This document shows positions 17,358 to 25,626 of a stretch of DNA of 32,555 bases, in pieces. Within the stretch, counting starts at the first letter, position 1. Every line of letters starts with the position of its first letter. The notes beneath the pieces are model-generated. The model was not told the DNA's origin and ran no database searches. It saw only the letters and a program-made list of their open reading frames with translations. Made by a program: the position numbers and the translations under genes. This DNA comes from Dictyoglomus sp. NZ13-RE01 (lineage in GTDB: Bacteria > Dictyoglomota > Dictyoglomia > Dictyoglomales > Dictyoglomaceae): the NCBI GenBank assembly GCA_002878375.1, contig NIRF01000016.1:1-32555 (forward strand), given 5' to 3'.

Positions 17358-18062
17358 TTACCCTCCCAGATATGCCTTTCGAATCTCCTCGTTTTTAGAT
17401 ACAATCTCTGTTGGTCCGGACATAATTATTCTTCCAGTTTCCAAAACATAAACCCGATGAGCTATTTGAAAAGCCATATTTGCATTTTGCTCCACTAAAA
17501 GTAATGTCTTCCCTTCGTTATTTATCTCTTTTAAAACCTTAAAAATTTCTTGTACAAGTAGAGGGGCAAGTCCCATTGATGGTTCATCCAGTAAGAGCAA
17601 TCTTGCATCTGACATTAAGGCACGACCGATTGCAAGCATCTGTTGTTCCCCTCCACTTAATGTTCCTGCCAATTGTTTAGATCTTTCTTTCAGTCTTGGG
17701 AAAAGAGAAAAAACAAACTCCAAATTTTTCTTTATTTTGTTTCTATCATTGCAAAGATAAGCACCTAACTCGAGATTTTCAAAAACAGTTAAATTTGCAA
17801 AAACCCTTCTTCCCTCAGGAACATGTGCAATGCCAAGACCTGCAACTTTATGAGGAGGAAGCTTCTTTAAATTTATTTCATAAAAATAAATGTCACCCCT
17901 TGCAATAGGGACCAAACGAGAAATTGCCCTTAAAGTAGTTGACTTTCCAGCACCATTTGCCCCTATTAGAGAGACTATCTCTCCTTCTTTGACTTCAAAA
18001 TCTATTCCTTGTAAGGCTCTAATTCCCCCATAGTAAACATGAAGATCTTTAACTGATAACAC
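17358..18062 (-). CDS. livF: Branched-chain amino acid ABC transporter, ATPase LivF
   Basis: A 234-residue ABC ATPase. Walker A is GANGAGKST, the signature LSGGEQQ, and Walker B LLLLDEPS followed by the LivF-typical MGLAP. The start is set at the GTG at 18062 (VLSVKDLHVYYGG), with an AAGGAGG site 6 bp upstream. The ATG 30 bp further upstream (18092) lacks a site and would add an atypical N-terminus. The gene overlaps livG by 14 bp. It pairs with LivG to power the permease LivHM. Confidence 0.94.
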   Translation of the reverse strand: MLSVKDLHVYYGGIRALQGIDFEVKEGEIVSLIGANGAGKSTTLRAISRLVPIARGDIYFYEINLKKLPPHKVAGLGIAHVPEGRRVFANLTVFENLELGAYLCNDRNKIKKNLEFVFSLFPRLKERSKQLAGTLSGGEQQMLAIGRALMSDARLLLLDEPSMGLAPLLVQEIFKVLKEINNEGKTLLLVEQNANMAFQIAHRVYVLETGRIIMSGPTEIVSKNEEIRKAYLGG

Positions 18063-18828
18063 TTTCTTCCTCCTTACCCAAATAAGCCTCAATAACTCTT
18101 GGATTATTTTTTATTTCCTCAGGAGTTCCTTCTGCAATCTTCATACCATAGTCAAGGACAATGATTCTTTCACAAATCCCCATAACTACATCCATATGGT
18201 GTTCAATAAGGATAATAGTCAAATTGAACTTATCTCTTATCTGTAGAATAAGATTTGCTAATTCTTTTGACTCATGAGGATTCATGCCTGCAGCCGGCTC
18301 ATCTAAAAGTAAAAGAGTTGGATTCGTTGCCATAGCTCTTGCAATTTCCAATCTTCTCTGATCACCATAAGGTAAGTTTTGGGATATTTCGTCCTTTCTA
18401 TCATAAAGGTGGAAAAACTTTAGAAGTTCAATTGCTTTTTCCTCTTGCTCTTCCTCTGCCTTATATACCTTTTTATTTCTAAGTATAACATCAAAAACAC
18501 TGGCATTATATACTTTATGCATAGCTATTTTTACATTATCAAGAACAGAAAGCTGTTTAAAGAGGCGTGGATTTTGAAAAGTTCTGGCAATCCCCAAGCG
18601 AGTAATCTGATAAGGCTTTAAATTTTCTATATTTTTTCCTTTAAAAATTATCTCACCATGCAAGGGGGAATAAAAGCCTGTAATTAGATTAAAAACTGTA
18701 GTTTTTCCTGCACCATTGGGACCTATAATTCCCAATATCTCATTTTCTTCTACATGAAAATCCAACTCTGAAACTGCCATTAATCCGCCAAAGGCACAAG
18801 ATAAATTTTTCACCTCTAACACTTTCAT
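18049..18828 (-). CDS. livG: Branched-chain amino acid ABC transporter, ATPase LivG
   Basis: A 259-residue ABC ATPase. Walker A is GPNGAGKTT, the LivG-type signature region is LPYGDQRRLEIARA, and Walker B LLLLDEPAAGMNP carries the family's AAGMNP. The C-terminus (GTPEEIKNNPRVIEAYLG) is also typical of LivG. The ATG overlaps the livM stop as ATGA, and the 3' end overlaps livF. Confidence 0.95.
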   Translation of the reverse strand: MKVLEVKNLSCAFGGLMAVSELDFHVEENEILGIIGPNGAGKTTVFNLITGFYSPLHGEIIFKGKNIENLKPYQITRLGIARTFQNPRLFKQLSVLDNVKIAMHKVYNASVFDVILRNKKVYKAEEEQEEKAIELLKFFHLYDRKDEISQNLPYGDQRRLEIARAMATNPTLLLLDEPAAGMNPHESKELANLILQIRDKFNLTIILIEHHMDVVMGICERIIVLDYGMKIAEGTPEEIKNNPRVIEAYLGKEEESVIS

Positions 18829-19808
18829 GATCTATCCACCTTTGGATTTATAAATCTTTTGAAGATTGACAAAGATATTTCCCTGCCCCCTAAAAGCCCT
18901 TGAGGTCTAAGGAGCATAAGAAGAATGAGAATAATAGAATAAATCACTAATCTAAGATATGTAAATCCTCTTAAGGCTTCTGGTAGAATGGTTAATATAA
19001 ATGCCCCCAATATTGCTCCAGAGATACTTCCTAAACCCCCAAGAACAATCATGAGTAAAACTTCAACGGACCTAAAGAAGGTGAAGCTACTAGGATGAAG
19101 CATCATTAAATAATGAGCGAAAAGTCCACCCGCGATTCCTGCAAAGAATGCACCAATTACAAAAGCCAAAACCTTATAAAAAGTAGTGTTAATTCCCATG
19201 GTTTCAGAAGCTATCTCGTCTTCTCTTATTGAAATAATAGCTCTCCCATGAGAGGAGTTTATTAAATTCCTTATAACTAAATAACAAACAATAAACCAGA
19301 AAATGATCCATGATAGATTAGTCCTTTGAGGTATCCCAGGAAAACCACGTGGTCCACCTACAACATCCAAGTTTAAAATTGCAACCCTTACTATCTCTCC
19401 AAAACCTAATGTTGCAATTGCAAGATAATCTCCCCTAAGTCTCAATGTAGGAATACCAACCAAAAGTCCTAAAATTCCAGCTACCAATCCTCCTACCAAA
19501 AGGAAAATAAAAAATTCAACGATTTGAGCAACATTTGTTGGTAGAAAATTGAGAAAAGCAAGAAGTTTTTCTCCTTGGTAAACACTTAAAGCAGCACTAA
19601 AATAACCTCCAACGGCCATGAAACCTGCGTGTCCAATAGAAAATTGTCCTGCAAAACCATTTATCAAATTAAGACTCATTGCAAGAATACTATTAATCCC
19701 AAAGAATATCAATAATTGATAATAATAGGGATTAATTCCTTGGGCTTGAGTGCCAAGCAAAATCAAAAAAATGCTTATTATTAATGTAATCAAATAATTC
19801 CTTCTCAT
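18825..19808 (-). CDS. livM: Branched-chain amino acid ABC transporter, permease LivM
   Basis: A 327-residue polytopic inner-membrane permease with about nine or ten hydrophobic segments. Family markers are NGFAGQFSIGHAGFMAVGGY near residue 50 and the LivM motif TLRLRGDYLAIATLGFGEI near 121. The C-terminal RPQGLLGGRE is also typical. It overlaps livH by one base (TAATG) and livG by four. Confidence 0.95.
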   Translation of the reverse strand: MRRNYLITLIISIFLILLGTQAQGINPYYYQLLIFFGINSILAMSLNLINGFAGQFSIGHAGFMAVGGYFSAALSVYQGEKLLAFLNFLPTNVAQIVEFFIFLLVGGLVAGILGLLVGIPTLRLRGDYLAIATLGFGEIVRVAILNLDVVGGPRGFPGIPQRTNLSWIIFWFIVCYLVIRNLINSSHGRAIISIREDEIASETMGINTTFYKVLAFVIGAFFAGIAGGLFAHYLMMLHPSSFTFFRSVEVLLMIVLGGLGSISGAILGAFILTILPEALRGFTYLRLVIYSIILILLMLLRPQGLLGGREISLSIFKRFINPKVDRS

Positions 19809-20686
19809 TATACCTTTTCCCTCATATACTTTCCTAATATTCCTGATGGTCTAACTAATAATATTAATATGAGAACAATAAAAGCGACAGCATCCCTTAT
19901 TGTAGAAGATATAAAGGCGGAAACTAAAACTTCTGCAATTCCAAGAATATATCCACCAATCATTGCTCCTGGAATTATCCCAATTCCCCCAAGAACTGCA
20001 GCCACAAAAGCCTTTAACCCAGGCATTACACCCATATATGGTTCTATTTTGTTGAAATACAATCCTACTAAGACTCCTCCTGCTGCAGCAAGGGATGAAC
20101 CAATTGCAAAGGTCAAAGCTATTATTTTATCTATGTCGATACCCATCATTAAAGCAGTCTCTTTATCAAAAGAGACCGCTCTCATAGCTTTACCTACTTT
20201 GGTCTTTAAAACTATAAACTGCAATATAAACATAAGAAAAACAGAAACAGCGATAATAATAATCTGCCTATTAGTAAAAACTATGTTTCCTACAAAATAA
20301 ACTTCCACAGGAATTTTTTGAGGAAAGGGTCTCGGAGATGCTCCCACCCATAAAACCATAAGATTTTCTAAAAGAAATGAAACTCCTATAGCAGTGATCA
20401 AAAGTGATATCCTTGGAGCTAATCTTAATGGTCTATAGGCAAATCTTTCAATTAATATTCCTAATATGGCGGATCCAGCCATTGCAAAGATAAGTCCCAT
20501 AGGGAAAGATAAATTCCAATATCCCAAAGCAAAGTAACCCAAAAAGGCGCCTACCATGTATATATCCCCGTGGGCAAAGTTTATCAACCTCAAAATACCA
20601 TAAACCATGGTATAGCCCAAAGCAATTAGGGCATATATACTTCCTAAGGATAGTCCATTTATTATTTGCTGTAATATATTCTCCAT
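19808..20686 (-). CDS. livH: Branched-chain amino acid ABC transporter, permease LivH
   Basis: A 292-residue polytopic permease. The start QQIINGLSLGSIYALIALGYTMVYGILRLINFAHGD is characteristic of LivH, as is GGIGIIPGAMIGG in the C-terminal half. RPSGILG lies near the end. It is separated from livK by 79 bp containing a strong terminator, so less livHMGF than livK mRNA is expected. The start has an AAAGGA site. Confidence 0.95.
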   Translation of the reverse strand: MENILQQIINGLSLGSIYALIALGYTMVYGILRLINFAHGDIYMVGAFLGYFALGYWNLSFPMGLIFAMAGSAILGILIERFAYRPLRLAPRISLLITAIGVSFLLENLMVLWVGASPRPFPQKIPVEVYFVGNIVFTNRQIIIIAVSVFLMFILQFIVLKTKVGKAMRAVSFDKETALMMGIDIDKIIALTFAIGSSLAAAGGVLVGLYFNKIEPYMGVMPGLKAFVAAVLGGIGIIPGAMIGGYILGIAEVLVSAFISSTIRDAVAFIVLILILLVRPSGILGKYMREKV

Positions 20687-20732
20687 ATTCCTTTACCTTT
20701 CCAATTAATCTTCTTTTATAATTTACCAAAAA

Positions 20733-20760
20733 TTTAGGAGGGGGTAAACCCCCTCCTAAA
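20733..20760 (-). terminator. Intrinsic terminator between livK and livH
   Basis: A perfect 12-bp stem (20733-20744 with 20749-20760) closes a TTTA tetraloop in the minus sense. The base carries five G-C pairs next to the loop, and TTTTT follows the stem. It starts 5 bp after the livK stop. As no clear promoter lies between it and livH, it probably trims most transcripts after livK while allowing some read-through, giving excess binding protein. Confidence 0.8.
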
Positions 20761-20765
20761 AAATT

Positions 20766-21896
20766 TTATGGTTTTACAGTTGCTTTATATACCTGTTTTC
20801 CACCTTTAATCTCAATGATCACAGCACTCTTTATAGGATTTCTATTTTTATCAAAGACCATTGATCCAGTTACTCCAGTAAATATCTTTGTTCTTGCTAA
20901 TGCATCTCTAATCTTGGTAGGATCAGTGCTTTGTGCTCTCTTAATAGCATCCACTAATAACATAGCAGCATCATAAGAAAGAGCAGCTAAAGCATCTGGA
21001 GTTTCTTTAAATCTCTCCTTATAATTCTTTACGAATAATTTAACCTTAGGATCTGTGGATTCGGGACTATAATGGTTACTAAAGACACAACCTTCTGCTG
21101 CTTTTCCTGCTGTCTCAACCAACTTAGGAGAATCCCATCCATCTCCACCACCAAAAGGAACAGTAATGCCAAGTTCTCTTGCTTGAAGTAAAATAGGTCC
21201 AATATCTGAATAATATCCAGGTAGATAGACAAATTCAGGATTTGCTGCTTTAATCTTTGTTAACTGAGCCCTAAAATCAGAATCTCCCTCAGAGTAATAT
21301 TCTTCTGCTACAATTTTACCACCAAGCTTTGTAAAGGATTCCTTAAAGAATTGAGCCAAGCCTTTACTGTAATCACTGGTTACTGCCACAAACATTGCAG
21401 CAGTTTTCTTATTCATATTTTTATAAACATAATTTGCCATAACAGTACCTTGGAAATCATCAATGAAGCAAGCTCTAAATATGTAATCTCCAACTAAGGT
21501 AACCTTAGGATTTGTAGATGTAGGTGTAATCATAATAACCTTTGCCGCTTGACAAATAGGAGCAAGAACTAAACTCATAGAACTTGCAACTTCCCCAATA
21601 ATAGCTATTACCTTATCTCTTTCAATAAGTTTCTTTGCTGCATTAGCTACTTCCTCTGCTTTATACTGATCATCCTCTAAGATTAACTCTATTTTTTGTC
21701 CCAAAACTCCACCCTTTGCATTTACCTCATCAAAAGCCATCTTTACACCATTAGCAGAAGAGATTCCGAAGGTAGCAATGGGACCTGTAATAGGGAATAT
21801 AGCGCCAACCTTAATAGTTCCAGCAGCCTGAATAGGTAACATCAATAATGAGAGAAGGAGAGCAATTGAAAAAACAACTCTCAGTAAGCCTTTCAT
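20766..21896 (-). CDS. livK: Branched-chain amino acid-binding protein LivK
   Basis: A 376-residue periplasmic binding protein of the Leu/Ile/Val family. A cleavable Sec signal peptide of about 24 residues ends ...PIQAAG, followed by the mature start TIKVGAIFPITGPIATFG. NGVKMAFDEVNAKGGVLG and DDQYKAEEVANAAKKLI are typical of the family. There is no lipobox Cys, so the protein is soluble rather than lipid-anchored, which suggests a periplasm behind an outer layer. The ribosome site GGAGGTGATC is a perfect 10-base match to the 16S tail, so high expression is likely. The ligand may be Leu/Ile/Val or another amide or amino acid; this family is broad. Confidence 0.93.
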   Translation of the reverse strand: MKGLLRVVFSIALLLSLLMLPIQAAGTIKVGAIFPITGPIATFGISSANGVKMAFDEVNAKGGVLGQKIELILEDDQYKAEEVANAAKKLIERDKVIAIIGEVASSMSLVLAPICQAAKVIMITPTSTNPKVTLVGDYIFRACFIDDFQGTVMANYVYKNMNKKTAAMFVAVTSDYSKGLAQFFKESFTKLGGKIVAEEYYSEGDSDFRAQLTKIKAANPEFVYLPGYYSDIGPILLQARELGITVPFGGGDGWDSPKLVETAGKAAEGCVFSNHYSPESTDPKVKLFVKNYKERFKETPDALAALSYDAAMLLVDAIKRAQSTDPTKIRDALARTKIFTGVTGSMVFDKNRNPIKSAVIIEIKGGKQVYKATVKP

Positions 21897-21921
21897 CTGA
21901 TCACCTCCAAAAATTTTTTAA

Positions 21922-21966
21922 TAAAAAAAGGGATGTCCTGCTATACAGAACATCCCTGTTCTTATT
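21922..21966 (-). promoter_or_regulatory. livK leader with terminator and alternative hairpin (possible attenuator)
   Basis: In the minus sense a 12-bp stem (21957-21946 with 21940-21929, one G-U pair) closes a 5-base loop and is followed by six or seven T's, a strong intrinsic terminator. It ends only about 25 nt before the livK ATG, so any livK transcript must pass through it. The 5' arm can also form AGAACA-GGGA-TGTTCT with sequence just upstream (21962-21947), which would exclude the terminator stem. It also serves as the terminator of asnS. Regulation by attenuation is inferred. Confidence 0.6.
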
Positions 21967-21972
21967 TTCTGA

Positions 21973-22001
21973 AGTATATATTTATTGTCTTATAATGTCA
22001 A
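21973..22001 (-). promoter_or_regulatory. Near-consensus sigma70 promoter upstream of livK
   Basis: In the minus sense a perfect TTGACA (22001-21996), a 17-bp spacer and TATACT (21978-21973). The expected transcript start is near 21966. The -35 lies 1 bp after the asnS stop codon, upstream of the terminator at 21929-21957. Confidence 0.85.
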
Positions 22002-22002
22002 G

Positions 22003-23304
22003 TTAAGGATAAATCCTATAAATTTGTCTTGCAAAGGGAATAGCTTCTCTTACATGTTTTAAGCCACAAATCCATGCTACAGTCCTCTCAATACCAAGTC
22101 CAAAACCAGAATGAGGCACAGATCCATATCTTCGTAGGTCTATATACCATTCCAAAGGCTCCCTTTGAAGATTATATTCTTTTATTTTCTCTTCAAGTAA
22201 ATTCAGATCGTGGATTCTCTGGCTTCCCCCAATGATTTCTCCGTATCCTTCTGGAGCAAGCATATCATCGTTTAAAACCTCTTCAGGGTTATCAGGATCA
22301 GGTTGCATGTAAAAAGCCTTTATACGTGCAGGATAATGATGTACGAAAACAGGTTTATCAAACTCCTGAGAAATTACTGTCTCCTCATCACCCCCAAAAT
22401 CATCTCCATAACTGGCTGGCACGCCTTTCCTATTCAAAAGTTCTATAGCCTCTTTATATGTGATCCTTGGAAAAGGTGGAACTATTTTCTCTAATGGTTT
22501 AATATCTCTTTCTAAGATTTCTAATTCCTTGCTTCTTTTATCCAAGACTCTTTGGACAATATAGCTCACTAATTCCTCTTGCAATCTCATATTATCTTCC
22601 CAATCCCAATAAGCCATTTCAGGCTCTACCATCCAAAACTCTGTTAAGTGCCTCCTTGTCTTAGATTTTTCAGCTCTAAAAGCAGGTCCAAAACAGTATA
22701 CCTTACCCAAAGCCATACATGCAGCTTCCATGTATAACTGTCCACTTTGAGACAAATAAGCCTTTCCTAAATCGAAATAATCTAATTCAAAAAGAGTAGT
22801 CGTTCCCTCACATGAGGAGGGAGTCAAAATAGGAGCATCCACTAAAACAAATCCTCTACTATCTAAAAAATCTCTAATTGCTTTTATTATTTCACTTCTT
22901 ATTCTCAAAATTGCTTGCTGTTTTCGTGATCTTAACCATAAATGTCTATTTTCCATTAAAAATTCTATGGAATGCTCTTTTTTCTGTATAGGATAATCGT
23001 AGGCAGGAGAAACCAAATTGACTTCTTTTAAATGTATTTCAAAGCCTCCAGGTGCCCTCTTCTCCTCTCTTAATTTTCCTCTCACAATAATGGAAGATTC
23101 TAAAGGTATTTTCTCTATCCTCTCTAAATCCTCCTTTGAAAAACTATTTAAATCCGCAATACCCTGAAGATATCCTGTGCCATCTCTAATTATCAAAAAA
23201 ACCACTTTTCCACTGGATCTTTTATTAAATAACCAACCTCTGATCTCAACATCCTCAATATTCAATTTTGGAATATCCTCAATATAAACCCATTTATATT
23301 CCAT
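22003..23304 (-). CDS. asnS: Asparaginyl-tRNA synthetase
   Basis: A 433-residue class IIb synthetase that charges tRNA(Asn). An OB-fold anticodon-binding domain (about 15-105, VEIRGWLFNKR) is followed by the catalytic core with motif 2 (FRAEKSKTRRHLTEFWMVEPE) and motif 3 (GFGLGIERTVAW). The insertion DDFGGDEE and the C-terminal GGSQRIHDL point to AsnRS rather than AspRS. The start has an AGGAGG site. It lies 13 bp after mtaD and is the last gene of its operon, followed by the terminator at 21929-21957. Confidence 0.93.
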   Translation of the reverse strand: MEYKWVYIEDIPKLNIEDVEIRGWLFNKRSSGKVVFLIIRDGTGYLQGIADLNSFSKEDLERIEKIPLESSIIVRGKLREEKRAPGGFEIHLKEVNLVSPAYDYPIQKKEHSIEFLMENRHLWLRSRKQQAILRIRSEIIKAIRDFLDSRGFVLVDAPILTPSSCEGTTTLFELDYFDLGKAYLSQSGQLYMEAACMALGKVYCFGPAFRAEKSKTRRHLTEFWMVEPEMAYWDWEDNMRLQEELVSYIVQRVLDKRSKELEILERDIKPLEKIVPPFPRITYKEAIELLNRKGVPASYGDDFGGDEETVISQEFDKPVFVHHYPARIKAFYMQPDPDNPEEVLNDDMLAPEGYGEIIGGSQRIHDLNLLEEKIKEYNLQREPLEWYIDLRRYGSVPHSGFGLGIERTVAWICGLKHVREAIPFARQIYRIYP

Positions 23305-23317
23305 GTTTTTCCTCCTC

Positions 23318-24592
23318 TCAACGTCTTACTAAATCAAAAGCTCTCTTTTCAGCCTCATACATTATTCTTTCCTCATCTAATACTTTTACTTCTTTTCCTT
23401 CCATAAGTATCCTTCCATCAACTATAACTGTATCCACATCTTGAGAATTTGCAGAATAAACCAAATGAGATATTAAATTAAATCTGGGATAAAAATGAGG
23501 CTTATTGAGGTCTACTAATATCAAATCCGCTTTTTTACCCACATCAATCACACCACTGTTATTAAATCCAATGATTTTCATACCGTTTTCTGTTGCCAAA
23601 GAAAGAGCAACATGTGAAGGAACAACAGTTGGATCTTTCTTATAACCTTTATGGAGTAAAGCAGATAATCGCATCTCTTCCCACATATCGAGATTGTTAT
23701 TACTTGAAGCTCCATCAGTACCTAAACCAACCAATACATTCTTTTCTAACATTTCGCTTATAGGTGCAATACCAGAGGCCAATTTTAAGTTACTTTGAGG
23801 ATTATGTACAACCCCAACATGATTTTGAGCTAAGATTTCTATTTCTTCATTATCTACATATACACAATGAGCTGCAATAACCCTTGCCTTAAAAAGTCCA
23901 ACCTTTTCCATCAACCTAATAGGAGTTTCTCCATATTTTTCTTTAATTTCAATAACTTCACCATAGGTTTCAGATAAATGTGTATGAATCATTAAATCAT
24001 AAGCCAAAGCTTTATCTACAACCTTTTCTAAAAATTGAGGAGGACAAGTATAAGGAGCATGAGGAGCTAAACTAACCAAAATCCTTCCATTAGCTTTTTT
24101 ATTCCATCTTTTTGCAAAATCAAGAGATTCCTTAAGTTTTTCATCAGGATTTCCAAAGGTAGCTATCATTCCTATAGAGAGATTTGCTTTTAATCCGCTC
24201 ATTTCAACAACTTCAGCCACTCTGTCCATAAAGAAGTACATATCCGAAAAGGCAATAGTACCAGTCTTTATCATTTCTAAGGCTCCTAAAAGACTACCCC
24301 AATAAACATCCTCTTCATTCAATTTAGCCTCATTTGGCCATATTTTAGTTTCCAACCATTCCTTAAGTGGTAGATCATCTGCAAAACCTCTAAAGATGGT
24401 CATTGCCAAGTGCGTATGGGCATTAACCAAACCTGGCATAGCCAACTTTTTATCTCCATCAATAACATATTCATATTCTTTCGGGGATTCCTTTCCGATA
24501 TACTCTATCAAGTCATCATTAATTAGCATATTTACATTTTCTAATACTTTATCCTTCTGAAGCAAAGAGACATTCTTAATTAAAATCCTCAT
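23318..24592 (-). CDS. mtaD: 5'-methylthioadenosine/S-adenosylhomocysteine deaminase
   Basis: A 424-residue amidohydrolase that deaminates methylthioadenosine (to methylthioinosine) and S-adenosylhomocysteine. The metal site is visible: His59 and His61 in NAHTHLAM, HTHLSET further on, AAHCVYVD, and the catalytic Asp in GTDGASSNNNLDMWEE. RGFADDLPLKEWLE after the first motif is typical of MtaD and of chlorohydrolase relatives. The ATG overlaps the mtnA stop by 4 bp, which supports methylthioadenosine as substrate. Confidence 0.92.
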   Translation of the reverse strand: MRILIKNVSLLQKDKVLENVNMLINDDLIEYIGKESPKEYEYVIDGDKKLAMPGLVNAHTHLAMTIFRGFADDLPLKEWLETKIWPNEAKLNEEDVYWGSLLGALEMIKTGTIAFSDMYFFMDRVAEVVEMSGLKANLSIGMIATFGNPDEKLKESLDFAKRWNKKANGRILVSLAPHAPYTCPPQFLEKVVDKALAYDLMIHTHLSETYGEVIEIKEKYGETPIRLMEKVGLFKARVIAAHCVYVDNEEIEILAQNHVGVVHNPQSNLKLASGIAPISEMLEKNVLVGLGTDGASSNNNLDMWEEMRLSALLHKGYKKDPTVVPSHVALSLATENGMKIIGFNNSGVIDVGKKADLILVDLNKPHFYPRFNLISHLVYSANSQDVDTVIVDGRILMEGKEVKVLDEERIMYEAEKRAFDLVRR

Positions 24593-25623
24593 TGATCTTC
24601 CTCCTTAAACCTTTCAATATTCTCCCTAAAGGGAGGAAGTATAATTCCCTTTTCAGTTATAATAGCAGAGATAAGATCATTTGGAGTTACATCAAAAGCT
24701 GGATTAATAGCATTAATCCCTTCTGGAGCAATCCTCTTACCTGCTACAGATAAGACTTCCTCAGGATCTCTTTCCTCAATTACAATATCACTTCCCTTTT
24801 CTAATTTAAAATCAAAAGAGGAAAGAGGTGCAGCAACATAAAAAGGAATATTATGATGTTTTGCAAGCACTGCCAATGTATATGTACCTATCTTATTAGC
24901 AGTATCACCATTTAACGTAATTCTATCCGCTCCAACAATTACTAAATCAATCATTCCTTTAGACATTAAGTATCCAGCCATATTATCTGTAATTAAAGTG
25001 GCAGGAATATTTTCCATTGCAAGCTCCCATCCTGTCAATCTACTACCCTGCAAAAGGGGTCGTGTTTCTGTAAAATAAACCATATTTATATCTCTTCTTC
25101 TGTACCATACTTCTTTTATAATACCTAATGCTGTACCTAAGCCAATTGTAGCAAGACTTCCTGTATTACAATGAGTTAAAATATTAGCTTTTGGAGGAAC
25201 TAAATCTGCACCATAATTTGCAATAGCTTGTGATCTCTCCCTCTCTTCCTCTTCTATTTTTTTAGCTTCTTCAAGAAGCAGTAGCTTAAGATCTGTAGAG
25301 GACTTATTCCTATTTTTTAAGACAATCTCTCCTTGGCGCTTTAAAACCACAAATAAATTCACAGCAGTAGGTCTTGACAACGCAAATTCACTTATAACAT
25401 TCTGAATATAATCTGGCAAATTGTAGCCTGTATATTTTATAGCAGCAAGAGCAACACCATAAGCAGCTGCAACTCCAATAGCAGGTGCCCCTCTTATCTT
25501 TAACTTTTTTATAGCATCAATCACTTGCTGATATTTCTGACAGTTTATCCACTCTTCTTTCCAAGGCAATTTTGACTGATCTAAAATGTAAAGAGAATTA
25601 TTCTTCCATTCAATGATCTTCAT
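24589..25623 (-). CDS. mtnA: Methylthioribose-1-phosphate isomerase
   Basis: A 344-residue enzyme related to eIF2B that converts methylthioribose-1-phosphate to methylthioribulose-1-phosphate in methionine salvage. IRGAPAIGVAAAYG near 43-56, catalytic Cys152 in LTHCNTGSLAT and catalytic Asp233 in VGADRITLNGD are visible. FYVAAPLSSFD and ISAIITEKG are also family blocks. It sits 3 bp after mtnP and overlaps mtaD by 4 bp. Confidence 0.95.
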   Translation of the reverse strand: MKIIEWKNNSLYILDQSKLPWKEEWINCQKYQQVIDAIKKLKIRGAPAIGVAAAYGVALAAIKYTGYNLPDYIQNVISEFALSRPTAVNLFVVLKRQGEIVLKNRNKSSTDLKLLLLEEAKKIEEEERERSQAIANYGADLVPPKANILTHCNTGSLATIGLGTALGIIKEVWYRRRDINMVYFTETRPLLQGSRLTGWELAMENIPATLITDNMAGYLMSKGMIDLVIVGADRITLNGDTANKIGTYTLAVLAKHHNIPFYVAAPLSSFDFKLEKGSDIVIEERDPEEVLSVAGKRIAPEGINAINPAFDVTPNDLISAIITEKGIILPPFRENIERFKEEDQ

Positions 25624-25626
25624 TTT

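Noticed and set aside
18063-18092. Longer livF starting at the ATG at 18092
   Set aside because: No ribosome site is present there, while the GTG at 18062 has AAGGAGG at ideal spacing and gives the usual LivF N-terminus.
19869-20300. 143-codon plus-strand ORF opposite livH
   Set aside because: It is the antisense of a clear LivH coding region, with no ribosome site and no recognisable family.
21947-21962. LexA-type operator (GAAC...GTTC) at the livK transcript start
   Set aside because: The half-sites are six bases apart, whereas the Gram-positive LexA box has four. RNA pairing explains the repeat better.
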